DNA of 36,453 bases, taken from the NCBI RefSeq assembly GCF_030157465.1, contig NZ_JAOAUU010000142.1, forward strand, positions 1 to 36,453, in the 5' to 3' direction. Of this stretch, positions 24,381-32,791 are shown piece after piece. Origin of the DNA: Zoogloea sp. (GTDB lineage: Bacteria > Pseudomonadota > Gammaproteobacteria > Burkholderiales > Rhodocyclaceae). The position numbers and the translations under genes are program-made. The notes below the pieces were generated by a model. The model was not told the origin of the DNA and did no database searches. It saw only the letters and a list, made by a program, of their open reading frames with translations. Within the stretch, counting starts at the first letter, position 1. Each line of letters begins with the position of its first letter.

Positions 24381-25556
24381 TTGACAAACACCGTTCACAA
24401 TCCTGATCAATATATTTTTGATTTTAAACATATCATTTCCCATGGGCGAAAAAAGATAGGATTACTGATTGGCGCGGGGGCTCCAGTCAGCGTAAACATT
24501 GGATCGACGGAAAGATACGAGCCACTGATCCCAAATGTGGCGGGCTTGACGGACCTGATTCGGGAGGGGCTTGAGGATGAATTTAAGGAAGCGTTTGGAG
24601 GTATCGAAAAGCAAATCCAGAACTCGAACATCGAGCTGGCGCTATCACGTATTCGAGCACTAGCCGAGGTATTGGGCGAGTCCAAAGTCTGCGGCCTCGA
24701 TGCGAAAGGCTTTCAATCCCTTTCTCAAAAAATATGTGCTTTGATTTATGAGATAGTCAGCAAGCCCTTGCCTGCTGGAGAGAATCCATTTTCCGATACG
24801 ATCTCTTGGATCAACGGCATCAATCGCAATCACCCGGTGGAAATCTTCACTACCAATTACGACTTGCTTTTTGAGGAGGCTATGGAACGTGTCAAGACGC
24901 CATATTTCGACGGTTTCTCTGGCTCCAAGGCTCCTTTTTTCGATCCGTCCAGCATTTCAAACAATGACTTACCCAAACGTTGGGTGCGCCTGTGGAAGCT
25001 GCACGGCTCCATCGGCTGGTCAAAGAGCGTTAATGGCGAGATTGTTCGCAGCAATGCCGACGCGGGCTCGACGATGGTGTATCCATCGCATATTAAATAT
25101 GACCAAACCCAATCCGCGCCGTTCTCGTCTCTATTTGAGCGTTTGAAGAATTTCTTGCTGGAGCCAGATACCCTACTCATCTGCTCAGGCTTCTCTTTCG
25201 CGGACGCGCATATCTCCGCAAAGCTGAGCGAATGCATGTCCGCTAACCCGTCCTCTGCCTTGATCGCGTTGCAGTATCAAAATCTTGACAAGGAGGTCTA
25301 CGCTGCGGAGCTGGCGTCCCGCTGCCCCAACATGAGCGTCTACTGCCGGGATGGCGCGATTATCAACGGCATCAGGGCCCCCTGGAAGCTGGGCGATCCG
25401 CCCAGCAAAAACTGGGATGCGATCCGCGCGGAATACTGGAATGGAGGCGAGTTCTTGTTAGGGGATTTTAAGTTATTGGCTCGGTTCCTCGCCATGTCTG
25501 GTGGCGGTAAAGCTAAAGCGACAGAGCCCGTGCCTGAGGTTGTCGCAGGTGAATAA
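24381..25556 (+). CDS. SIR2-family NADase-like antiphage effector
   Basis: This 391-residue protein has the SIR2-like NAD-binding fold: LLIGAGAPVSV (about 29-39), FTTNYD (Asn159, Asp161), LHGSIGW (His208) and a C-terminal SGFSFADAHI motif. In SIR2-HerA systems the SIR2 subunit hydrolyses NAD+ when phage infection is sensed, causing abortive infection. The start is TTG at 24381, supported by AAGGA 8 bases upstream, and no ATG lies in the N-terminal part. The HerA gene overlaps its end by 8 bases. Base composition is clearly less GC-rich than the neighbouring operons. Confidence 0.9.
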   Translation: MTNTVHNPDQYIFDFKHIISHGRKKIGLLIGAGAPVSVNIGSTERYEPLIPNVAGLTDLIREGLEDEFKEAFGGIEKQIQNSNIELALSRIRALAEVLGESKVCGLDAKGFQSLSQKICALIYEIVSKPLPAGENPFSDTISWINGINRNHPVEIFTTNYDLLFEEAMERVKTPYFDGFSGSKAPFFDPSSISNNDLPKRWVRLWKLHGSIGWSKSVNGEIVRSNADAGSTMVYPSHIKYDQTQSAPFSSLFERLKNFLLEPDTLLICSGFSFADAHISAKLSECMSANPSSALIALQYQNLDKEVYAAELASRCPNMSVYCRDGAIINGIRAPWKLGDPPSKNWDAIRAEYWNGGEFLLGDFKLLARFLAMSGGGKAKATEPVPEVVAGE

Positions 25557-27336
25557 GGAGCCAACTTATCTGGGCAGCGTCAGCGCCGTGGCGGGCTCGT
25601 CCTTGACCGTAGAGTTGGCGCCGAAGGTGAACTCCGGTCTGCTGATCATTGGCGGAAAAACCCACCGTGTGGGCCAAGTTGGCAGCTTCGTCAGGATTCC
25701 CCAAGGGTATAACAACTTGTATGGCCTGATCGCCGAGACAAGCGAATCCTCCAGCGCTGATCAGGTCGGCAATCCGCATGAGACGGATCGGCGCTGGATC
25801 AAGATTGAATTGGTGGGCGAAACGATCGGCGACGAATTCGAGCGAGGTATCAGCCAATACCCCAGTATCAACGATGAGGCTCACTTGGTCATCGAGAGCG
25901 ACCTCAGAAAGATCTATGGCAGCGCAGACTCCGGCCAAATTGTCGTGGGCACGCTTTCGAGCTCGGACAGCATCAAGGTCAGTATCGACTTGGACAAGCT
26001 GGTGACCCGGCACTCCGCAGTGCTGGGATCGACAGGCTCCGGCAAGTCCACCAGCGTGTCCAGCCTGCTCAGGTCTATCGTGACGGATGAGCATGGAGAA
26101 ACCAGTTATCCAGCAGCGCGGATTGTGTTGATCGACATTCACGGAGAGTATTCGGCGGCGCTGGGCGATATCGCCTCCGTTTTCTCGGTCATCCCAAAAG
26201 AAGGGGAAACCAAACTTCATATTCCCTACTGGTGCGTTTCATCCGAAAATCTAATCGATTTTCTTTGCGGTCCGATTTCTGAGGGCAATAGGAGCTTGAT
26301 TTTTGATCGCATTGTGGAGCAGAAGATTGCGTTTATTAAAAACAACGTCCTCCAGGGAATCGATCTAGGGCGGGTTTCGGCGGATACGCCCATCCCGTTC
26401 AATTTAAAAAAAATCTGGCACGACTTAATGGTCTATGATAATGCCAACTGGGAAGACGAAGAAAAGACGATTCCTTCTTTCACTGAAAAAGGGGACGCGG
26501 AGAGTCTGAGTCCGCCGAAATTCAAGCCGCCTAGCGCAGGGAAGGCCGCACCACATAAAGGTAACGGCGGTGTGATGAAAAAGCAGCTCGATTTGATGCG
26601 GTCCCGCCTATTGGACAATCAATTTTCTTTTTTCATGACCCCTGGAGATTGGCAGCCAGACGCCGACTTGAAAGTGAAAAAAGATCTGCCAGAGCTCATC
26701 AAGAGCTGGCTGGGGCACGATAAGCCGATCACCATTCTCGACCTTTCGGGCATGCCTTCAGCACGCTTGGATTTACTGTTGGGGTCCGTGCTGGAGATTA
26801 TTTTTGAGTCCGCTTTATGGGGGCGCAACTACAAGGAGGGCATGAAAAGTAGGCCGGTACTGCTGGTGCTGGAAGAGGCTCACCGCTACCTGTCTACTGG
26901 TGCGGTCGGCTTGGCCAAGGGCATGGTGCAGAAGATTGCGAAGGAGGGGCGGAAGTTTGGTGTCGGCGCGATGCTGGTCAGCCAAAGGCCCTCCGAAATC
27001 GATGAAACAATCTTGTCTCAGTGCGGAACACTCTTCGCTCTAAGGATCAATAACGCAACAGATCGCAGTCGCGTGAAGTCGGCCATGTCGGAGGGGATAT
27101 CCGGGATCGTGGACAGCTTGCCGGTACTTCGAACCGGGGAGGCCGTTATCGCTGGCGAGGCAGCCCGGTTGCCTATGCGTTGCCGGTTCAAGCTGCCGCG
27201 AGAAGGGCACTTCCCGGATAGCAAGGACCCAGTTGTCGCCACAAGCTGGTCCAAGGCGGTGGGCAAGGAAGATTACTCGGCACTTGTGTCTGCGTGGCGC
27301 AATCAGGACCCAAGCGCTGCGCAAAAGAAGGACTAA
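25549..27336 (+). CDS. HerA-like ATPase (partner of SIR2)
   Basis: This 595-residue HerA/FtsK-superfamily ATPase has an N-terminal HAS-barrel-like region (YLGSVSAVAGSSLTVELAPK), a Walker A motif GSTGSGKSTS (Lys166), Walker B VLLVLEEAHRY (Glu442-Glu443) and the arginine-finger area (NNATDRSRVK). HerA forms hexameric rings that assemble with SIR2 in a large complex and control its NADase. GTG at 25549 is preferred: TGAGG lies about 10 bases upstream, the overlap with SIR2 is only 8 bases, and family members begin close to this point. GTG at 25501 would add 16 residues. Confidence 0.92.
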   Translation: MNKEPTYLGSVSAVAGSSLTVELAPKVNSGLLIIGGKTHRVGQVGSFVRIPQGYNNLYGLIAETSESSSADQVGNPHETDRRWIKIELVGETIGDEFERGISQYPSINDEAHLVIESDLRKIYGSADSGQIVVGTLSSSDSIKVSIDLDKLVTRHSAVLGSTGSGKSTSVSSLLRSIVTDEHGETSYPAARIVLIDIHGEYSAALGDIASVFSVIPKEGETKLHIPYWCVSSENLIDFLCGPISEGNRSLIFDRIVEQKIAFIKNNVLQGIDLGRVSADTPIPFNLKKIWHDLMVYDNANWEDEEKTIPSFTEKGDAESLSPPKFKPPSAGKAAPHKGNGGVMKKQLDLMRSRLLDNQFSFFMTPGDWQPDADLKVKKDLPELIKSWLGHDKPITILDLSGMPSARLDLLLGSVLEIIFESALWGRNYKEGMKSRPVLLVLEEAHRYLSTGAVGLAKGMVQKIAKEGRKFGVGAMLVSQRPSEIDETILSQCGTLFALRINNATDRSRVKSAMSEGISGIVDSLPVLRTGEAVIAGEAARLPMRCRFKLPREGHFPDSKDPVVATSWSKAVGKEDYSALVSAWRNQDPSAAQKKD

Positions 27337-27352
27337 CCAAGCAGGAGACACC

Positions 27353-27562
27353 ATGGAAATGCAATTTGTTGACTCGTCGAACATTGAGCGTATTGGCTAC
27401 GACTTCAGCTCAAGCACTTTGCGCATTGAGTTCAAGTCGAACCGGACATACGACTACGCAAATGTCCCTGAATACATTTTTAATGAACTAAGAAACGCGT
27501 CGTCGGTTGGTAGCTATCACGCGAGGAATATCAAAAATATCTATCCTTACACCGAAATCTGA
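27353..27562 (+). CDS. KTSC-domain protein
   Basis: This 69-residue protein has the KTSC fold pattern: short strands with SSNIERIGYDFSSSTLRIEF, then YDYANVPEYIFNELRNASSV and SYHARNIKNIYPY. KTSC domains occur alone or at the C-terminus of some proteins, and the function is unknown. ATG at 27353 behind AGGAG starts 16 bases after HerA, so it is very likely the third gene of the SIR2-HerA operon. It might assist the system, for instance as a substrate or regulator; this is only a suggestion from position. Confidence 0.85.
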   Translation: MEMQFVDSSNIERIGYDFSSSTLRIEFKSNRTYDYANVPEYIFNELRNASSVGSYHARNIKNIYPYTEI

Positions 27563-27701
27563 AGGTTCCTTGAACGGCAATCGAATAGGGCTGTTTTCGG
27601 CCAGAAGCTGCCGGATGCCTAATCTGGTTGGCTGGCTGTTTTAGGTAACATAGTCGTTAGATTTTCGAGCAACTGCAAAGATCAGTTACTCACTCAGTGA
27701 A

Positions 27702-29048
27702 ATGTCGATGCAACTCCACACTTGTCCAAAAGCTCATAAGGTAAAAATGATTTGTTCAGCTTGTGTCACGCATCCGTCTCTCAGGGATCTAGTCAACTGC
27801 AAGGGGCAGTTCGGTACATGTAGCTATTGCAAAAATACTGGAGCAACTGTTGAAACCAAATTTCTTTTTGACTATATCTACGAATGTGTAAGGGAGAACA
27901 TAGCCGCAGAAGACGACCTGTCGAACTTCGAGCATGTAATGCTCTACGAGTGTGGTTCTGATCAGATTGCAGTCAGCACTTGCGACGTAATTTTTGAGGA
28001 TTGGTTCAATCTTCAGGACGAAGTTTTCTATGATGAACTCTGCGATAGTGTCCCTGCCGATTTCAAAACCAACAGTCACGGCAACGAAACCCATTTTTAT
28101 GAAGACAATGGTCTTTTGGAGCACAACTTCTATGAAAACAAGTGGGCTAACTTTATTGACGAAATCAGGCACGCCCACCGATTTTTCAATCCAACTGCTC
28201 GTGGCTTCCTTGATTCGGTTTTTAAATTCCTTGTCTCGAGCAACGACGAGCTAAAGCCTGAAATCATTCGAACACTCAATAAAGGAACTGAACTGTTTCG
28301 TGCTCGCAGTGCCGATAGCTACGAAAAAGCAAAGGAGATTGCTGGTAGCCCAGCTTTACAGCTCGGCCCTACACCTAAGGATAAAGCCAGTAGCCAGCGG
28401 ATGACTCCGAACGGAATTTCAGCTTTGTACTGCGCCTTGGAACGGAGCACATGCTTGAGCGAAATTCGTTCTATTACTGGTGACGATGTGATCAGTGTTG
28501 CACTGACCCCGATTACAACTTTGAAACTATTGGACTTGACCAAACTGGAGGAGGTCGAAGCCCCTAAGCTGACTTTGCTAGACATGGGCTATCGTGATGC
28601 CTTACACCTTAAGACCTTCTTGAGGTCGTTGGTGAAGAAGATGTCTAAGCCCAAGGGTAGAAACGATGAGTTGAGCTATCTGTCCACTCAGGTTGTCTTC
28701 GAGTACCTACGGCTTCGTTTTGGAAAGCAGGTAGACGGTCTTATTTTTCCGTCTGTGCAGACAGGAAACAAAGGCACTAACCTTGTATTATTCCCAGAGG
28801 CTGGTGTTATCAGTAAATATCAATATGAACCACCTCATGAGATGGATATAGCCTTGGGTGTCAAGTCGCCTGTTGCTTTTGCATCAAATGAAAAGCTTGC
28901 GGTCATAAGCGGATCTGTTCGCTTTCACAAGATAAAGGCCATCAAAACAGAGGCCACCACATACCGGACACTTCACGACTTTTATATGAGCGATGAAGTT
29001 CGTAATCAGCTTGGCTTTGGTATTGATACAGGGGTTGAAGAGTTGTAA
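27702..29048 (+). CDS. HEPN/RES-type protein (putative NAD+-degrading toxin-like RES domain)
   Basis: This 448-residue protein starts with a zinc ribbon (Cys18, Cys21, Cys33, Cys40, Cys43), then a middle domain rich in acidic and aromatic residues, like the N-terminal domain of HEPN/RES proteins. The C-terminal half resembles a RES domain: ELFRARSAD (Arg200, Arg202), CLSEIR (Glu254) and YLSTQVVFEYL (Ser328). RES toxins consume NAD+, so this would be the second NAD+-attacking protein of the island. No antitoxin (Xre/COG5654-like) is next to it. The start is ATG at 27702; no strong ribosome-binding site is seen. Confidence 0.75.
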   Translation: MSMQLHTCPKAHKVKMICSACVTHPSLRDLVNCKGQFGTCSYCKNTGATVETKFLFDYIYECVRENIAAEDDLSNFEHVMLYECGSDQIAVSTCDVIFEDWFNLQDEVFYDELCDSVPADFKTNSHGNETHFYEDNGLLEHNFYENKWANFIDEIRHAHRFFNPTARGFLDSVFKFLVSSNDELKPEIIRTLNKGTELFRARSADSYEKAKEIAGSPALQLGPTPKDKASSQRMTPNGISALYCALERSTCLSEIRSITGDDVISVALTPITTLKLLDLTKLEEVEAPKLTLLDMGYRDALHLKTFLRSLVKKMSKPKGRNDELSYLSTQVVFEYLRLRFGKQVDGLIFPSVQTGNKGTNLVLFPEAGVISKYQYEPPHEMDIALGVKSPVAFASNEKLAVISGSVRFHKIKAIKTEATTYRTLHDFYMSDEVRNQLGFGIDTGVEEL

Positions 29049-29295
29049 GCTTTCTCGGCACGTTTAAGGTTCATGCAAAATAGGTCGTTTGGCCCTACTG
29101 GGTTGCATCGAGAAACTGACTCTATATAGAAAAGCAGTCGGCAATCGAAAAATTGCAAACGACAGTTATGGGTCGTGGGCTGTCTGTCAGATGGTTAGAA
29201 ACAGCCACGCGGCCCAATCGGTTGGTTGGAAATTGTACTTGGCAGTTGTCGGCCAGAAGCTCTGCATCACTAGCCAATGCTTAAGAAGGGTAAAT
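29049..29295. other. Intergenic spacer in the island
   Basis: This 247-base spacer follows the RES gene. A frame from a TTG at 29089 runs into the next gene but has no family match and no ribosome-binding site, so ATG at 29296 is taken as the start. No terminator or promoter was picked out. Confidence 0.5.
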
Positions 29296-29931
29296 ATGGA
29301 AGTGCCGATTAATTACAACGACGATTACTCGAATTCATACCGTAAGCAGCTATCCAATGCCATGCTGGAATCAAGGAAACTAGGCTTCATTCGAGATCCC
29401 ATCATCTCCGAACAGAGGTCGATTTCAGACAACACGCTACGTATCACACACGAGTTGGTGAGCGATCTCTCGGCCACTCTCGACTATGTTCTGCCCGAAT
29501 ATTGGGGAAACTCGTGCCAAACACTGTCAACGAACATTTTTGCCTATTTGAACCATCAGGGCATCGAGGCGAACATCGTTCTCGGCAATGTCATCATCAA
29601 TGGGACTGACGAATTTGAGGCGACACTGGAAAGCTTGCGGAAGGAAGTACTTGCCGCTGCACCTCTGACAGGACATCAAGCAGTTCACGCCTGGATTTCG
29701 TTAGGCGACGACACCATCATTGATGCCGCACTCCCCCCAAGGTTGGTCAAGCACTACAATGCCCCCCTCCGATTCAATGACATAATATTTATTGGCCGGG
29801 CGTCGGAAATGTCCTTTAAATACAAACTTAGGTACCAGCCAATCCTTGTTGGCACAGAGTTCTTTGCCAAGACGAATCCACCGGATCCAATGGACTTACT
29901 GACTGAACTAAAGCAACGACGCCTTCGATAA
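29296..29931 (+). CDS. Putative transglutaminase-like (Cys-His-Asp) protein
   Basis: This 211-residue soluble protein is not recognised at family level. It shows a Cys74 (GNSCQTLS), His131 (VHAWISLG) and Asp143 (IIDAALP) in the order and spacing of papain/transglutaminase-like catalytic triads, with a predicted beta-rich core between. Such proteins are proteases, transglutaminases or acyltransferases. ATG at 29296 has AAGGG 8 bases upstream. It lies 247 bases after the RES gene in the same direction and may be part of the same defence-type region. The Cys-His-Asp reading is mine and unproven. Confidence 0.6.
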   Translation: MEVPINYNDDYSNSYRKQLSNAMLESRKLGFIRDPIISEQRSISDNTLRITHELVSDLSATLDYVLPEYWGNSCQTLSTNIFAYLNHQGIEANIVLGNVIINGTDEFEATLESLRKEVLAAAPLTGHQAVHAWISLGDDTIIDAALPPRLVKHYNAPLRFNDIIFIGRASEMSFKYKLRYQPILVGTEFFAKTNPPDPMDLLTELKQRRLR

Positions 29932-29947
29932 CCTTTCGTTCGAAAGG
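29932..29947. terminator. Short hairpin after the Cys-His-Asp gene
   Basis: CCTTTCGTTCGAAAGG folds into a hairpin beginning just past the stop codon of the preceding gene. No T-run follows, so termination by this hairpin is uncertain. Confidence 0.35.
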
Positions 29948-29960
29948 GCCCCAAAACCCA

Positions 29961-30067
29961 CGTTGAACGTCAGCTTCCCCATGACTCGACTGTCCGTTCA
30001 GGGTCGGGAGTTCGCATTTGCAGGGTTGGAAAGCTGACGTTCGTGCCAATCTGCCGTTGAACGTCAG
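29961..30067. repeat. Direct and inverted short repeats at the end of the island
   Basis: CGTTGAACGTCAG occurs at 29961-29973 and 30055-30067. A perfect 12-base inverted repeat, GAACGTCAGCTT (29965-29976) with AAGCTGACGTTC (30031-30042), lies inside. The function is unknown. Confidence 0.6.
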
Positions 30068-30129
30068 GTAACCAATGCGTTGCCGACCGACAGCCGGCAG
30101 CAAGCCAATGGCAGCTCCGGTCGCCCCCC

Positions 30130-30640
30130 TCACCCAAACACCTCCTCCAAATACCCCAACAACACCTTGATCCGCGCCGGCTGATACCGCCGGCTCGGAT
30201 ACGCCACATACAGCGGCGACGGTTCCCCCCGCGCGTCCGGAAACAGATCCACCAGCCGCCCGGCTTCCAGATCGCCTTCCAAATCGAGCCGTGATTTGTA
30301 GACGATGCCTTGGCCTTGCACGGCCCAGTGGCGCACCAGTGCGCCGTCGTCGGCGGCGCGGTCGCCGCTGACGGTGACTTCGCGTTGCTGGCCCTGGTGG
30401 AAGAGGCGCCAGCGGTTGAACAGTTCGCCGTTGCGGTAGAAACAGATGCAGTTGCGGCGGGTCAGTTCTTCGACGCTGTCGGGCTGGCCGTGGCGGGCGA
30501 GGCGACGAGCACGCGGGTGTTGTCGCACAGCTTGCGGCCGATGAGCTTGGAATCCTGCGAGAGGCCGTAGCGCGGGACGAAGTCGATGAGGCCGTCCGAC
30601 AACAGGTGCATGACGAGACGCAGTTGCGGGTGGTGCTGGC
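30130..30640 (-). pseudogene. LysR-family regulator, C-terminal remnant with frameshift
   Basis: On the minus strand, LSDGLIDFVPRYGLSQDS and KLIGRKLCDNTRVLVASP resemble the ligand-binding domain of LysR regulators. After that the frame shifts near 30497, probably by a small deletion, and continues as RHGQPDSVEELTRRNCICFY to the end SRRYQPARIKVLLGYLEEVFG. The DNA-binding domain is missing. The upper limit is approximate. Confidence 0.7.
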
Positions 30641-30794
30641 CGATCTGGTGGACGAGGGGGCGGTGCGCAGCACGGCGCAGGTGCATCTGGGTTCGATCAA
30701 CGCCGCCAACCTGCGCCGCCCCCACGCGCTGGCCGAAAGCGGCACGGCGCTGGGCAAGATTGTGCTGGAGGGATTCGGGGCTGAGGGCGACTGA
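30606..30794 (+). pseudogene. C-terminal remnant of an MDR-type oxidoreductase
   Basis: The plus-strand frame encodes LGSINAANLRRPHALAESGT and GKIVLEGF, which is the usual C-terminus of zinc-type alcohol dehydrogenase or quinone reductase proteins, followed by five extra residues. The N-terminal 250 or more residues are absent. The stop TGA lies in the 18-bp palindromic repeat at 30785. It abuts the LysR remnant, with a junction near 30600-30640. Confidence 0.6.
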
Positions 30795-30802
30795 AGTCGC
30801 CC
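30785..30802. repeat. 18-bp palindromic repeat, perfect copy
   Basis: GGGCGACTGAAGTCGCCC follows directly on the oxidoreductase remnant and supplies its stop codon. Confidence 0.8.
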
Positions 30803-30862
30803 CTACCGCCGCCTCTGCAAAAGGGGCGGGTTAAAGGCGGACGGAGCGAGGGAACACAGCGA

Positions 30863-30892
30863 TGCGAGGTCGGGCACTGGCCCGACCTCGCA
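30863..30892. terminator. Strong 13-bp hairpin downstream of the TetR gene
   Basis: TGCGAGGTCGGGC and its exact reverse complement flank the loop ACTG. Read from the TetR gene it stands about 50 bases past the stop codon. There is no T-run, so it may protect the transcript end rather than act as a classical terminator. Confidence 0.5.
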
Positions 30893-30942
30893 GGGGAGAA
30901 AACGCTGGAAAACGCGGAAAAGCGGGAGGAAAAACGCGGCGC

Positions 30943-31770
30943 TTACGCCGAAGTAGTCTTGCGCGGCTTGCGGGCCTTGGGCGCGGCTTTGGGGTCAGAA
31001 TCAGACTCGGGCGTCGGCGTCGCCGGAATCTTGCTGCCGTGGGCGGCTTCGTAAGCTTTTTCAAACTCCATCATCGCCACCGAGGCGAGCAGGTGGTGAA
31101 GCCGGTGCAAACGATCACCCTTCATGTAGGGCGTCGGGTTGACCGCCACGCCCTTGAGGGAGTGGAAGAACAAGTCGCGCAGCACTTCGCCGGTTTCGGG
31201 GTAATCCGCCCAGAACGGAAAGCGCTTGAGCATGCTGGCGTTTTTCTTGTCGTCGAGCACCTTTTCGAGGGGCTCCATGACCTGCGCCAGCGCCTTGTCG
31301 GTGCGGGCGCCGCGCTGCAATTCCTGCAGGGCGATGAAGGAGGCGCGACCGTAGTAGTACTTTTGCAGCACGACCAAGGTGTCGAGCATGCTGTCGAAGG
31401 TGGCCAGGTTGCCGGGCGGCAGCTTGATGCGCCGGCAGGCATCTTCGTATTCGGCGGCGCGCAGCTCGGTGATGTACTCGGCGGCAGCCTCGAAAACGTC
31501 GGCCCGGGATTTGAAGTGATGGGTCATCGCCCCCCGGGAGACGCCGGCTTTCTGGGCGATCTTCTCGGTGGTGGTCTGGGTGTAGCCGAGTTCGACGAGA
31601 CATTGCAGCGTCGCGTCGAGAATCTGGGTGCGGGTGGCCAGGCTCTTCTCGGCCTGCCAGGTACCGCCGGCGGCCTTGCTGCGCGCCGCATCCCGCTTGG
31701 GCCGCGTGATCTTGCGAACCGGTGCGGGATCGGATTCGAGCAATGCGTTGGGGGTAGTGTCTTCTGTCAT
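30943..31770 (-). CDS. TetR/AcrR-family transcriptional regulator
   Basis: This 275-residue protein has an N-terminal helix-turn-helix (TTEKIAQKAGVSRGAMTHHF) of the TetR type and a variable ligand-binding domain. It has a basic, unstructured N-terminal extension and a Pro/Lys-rich C-terminal tail. ATG at 31770, with AGGGAG upstream, is chosen over TTG at 31800. It is the only intact transcription regulator in the window and thus the best local candidate to bind the shared palindrome. Its own upstream region lacks that site but has a different palindrome at 31933-31948. Confidence 0.9.
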   Translation of the reverse strand: MTEDTTPNALLESDPAPVRKITRPKRDAARSKAAGGTWQAEKSLATRTQILDATLQCLVELGYTQTTTEKIAQKAGVSRGAMTHHFKSRADVFEAAAEYITELRAAEYEDACRRIKLPPGNLATFDSMLDTLVVLQKYYYGRASFIALQELQRGARTDKALAQVMEPLEKVLDDKKNASMLKRFPFWADYPETGEVLRDLFFHSLKGVAVNPTPYMKGDRLHRLHHLLASVAMMEFEKAYEAAHGSKIPATPTPESDSDPKAAPKARKPRKTTSA

Positions 31771-31932
31771 CGTGTCAGGCTCCCTTTTCCGCGGCCGCAA
31801 TTCGGCGCGGTACAGAAAGGCATCGGGCGGGTGACCGCTTGTGCTGCGGCTTCTTCGTGCCCGAATGCGCTTCTGCTCTCTGTCTTCCCCAGCCCGGCGG
31901 GAGACCGGGCACGAGGGGAATATTAAGCTCGT

Positions 31933-31948
31933 GTTTCAAAAGTGAAAC
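31933..31948. promoter_or_regulatory. 16-bp palindrome GTTTCA-AAAG-TGAAAC
   Basis: A 6-bp perfect inverted repeat separated by four bases, in the spacer of 190 bases between the SDR stop and the TetR start. It might be an autoregulatory operator of the TetR gene; there is no second copy in the window. Confidence 0.4.
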
Positions 31949-31960
31949 TTCTACTGAATT

Positions 31961-32758
31961 CTACGACAAGCGAACCGAGTGTCCATAGTCCACCGTCAAG
32001 ACACTGCCATTCATGTACGACGAGGCATCACTGGCCAGCAGCAGCAGCGGGCCATCGAGTTCTTCCAGGCGGCCGAGGCGTTTGGCGGGCAGATTGGCGA
32101 TTTCCTTGATGCCGGCTTCGGATTCGTAGAACGGGTTGGTCATCTCGCTGGGGAAATATCCCGGCGCGATGGCATTGACCCGGATGCCGTGGCCAAGCAG
32201 GTCGAGCGCCATGTAGCGGGTCATGTGGATCAGCGCGCCCTTGGTGGTGCCGTAGTTCAGGAAGGCCGGATAGGCCAGGTGACCGAGGATGGAGGCGATG
32301 TTGATGATCGAGCCGCCCTTCCCCGCCGCGATCAGGCGCTGGACCACGGCCTGGGCGGCGTAATAGGGGCCAGAGAGGTTCACATCGAGCAGCGATGTCC
32401 ATTGCTCGTCGGACATCTGCTGAAAAACCGTGGGGTTGGACAAACCTGCGTTATTCACCAGGATGTCCACCGGCTGGCCAAAGTGGGCCTCGATGGCATC
32501 CAGCGCCGGGCCGATGGCGGCCTTGTCGGCCACGTCCATGCGGCAGGCCATGGCCTGGCCGCCGGCATCGCGAATGGCCTGGGCAACCGCTTCGACCCGC
32601 TCGACGCGGCGGGCCACGCAGGCCACCCGGGCCCCCGCTGCGGCCAGCACATGGGCCATGCGCTCGCCGATGCCGGAGCCGGAGCCGGTGACCAGGGCAA
32701 CCCGCCCCTCGAGGGAAAAACGTCCGAGGACTTCGCTTGCCTTGATTTGAATGGTCAT
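31961..32758 (-). CDS. SDR family oxidoreductase
   Basis: This 265-residue classical short-chain dehydrogenase has the cofactor motif TGSGSGIGERM (residues 24-34), NNAG, the catalytic Ser region IINIASILGH and YGTTKGA (Tyr, Lys). Arg residues after the second strand (CVARRVERVE) suggest NADP(H). It begins 33 bases after the E2 stop, so it is probably in the same operon as the 2-oxoacid dehydrogenase genes. Substrate unknown; 4-oxoacyl- or 3-oxoacyl-CoA reduction are possibilities. Confidence 0.9.
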   Translation of the reverse strand: MTIQIKASEVLGRFSLEGRVALVTGSGSGIGERMAHVLAAAGARVACVARRVERVEAVAQAIRDAGGQAMACRMDVADKAAIGPALDAIEAHFGQPVDILVNNAGLSNPTVFQQMSDEQWTSLLDVNLSGPYYAAQAVVQRLIAAGKGGSIINIASILGHLAYPAFLNYGTTKGALIHMTRYMALDLLGHGIRVNAIAPGYFPSEMTNPFYESEAGIKEIANLPAKRLGRLEELDGPLLLLASDASSYMNGSVLTVDYGHSVRLS

Positions 32759-32791
32759 ATTCTTGTCCCTTCTTCGAAGTGATGCTGGAAC

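Noticed and set aside
29961-30067. Integron attC site
   Set aside because: Inverted repeats are present, but the expected RYYYAAC and GTTRRRY core sites in the right arrangement were not found.
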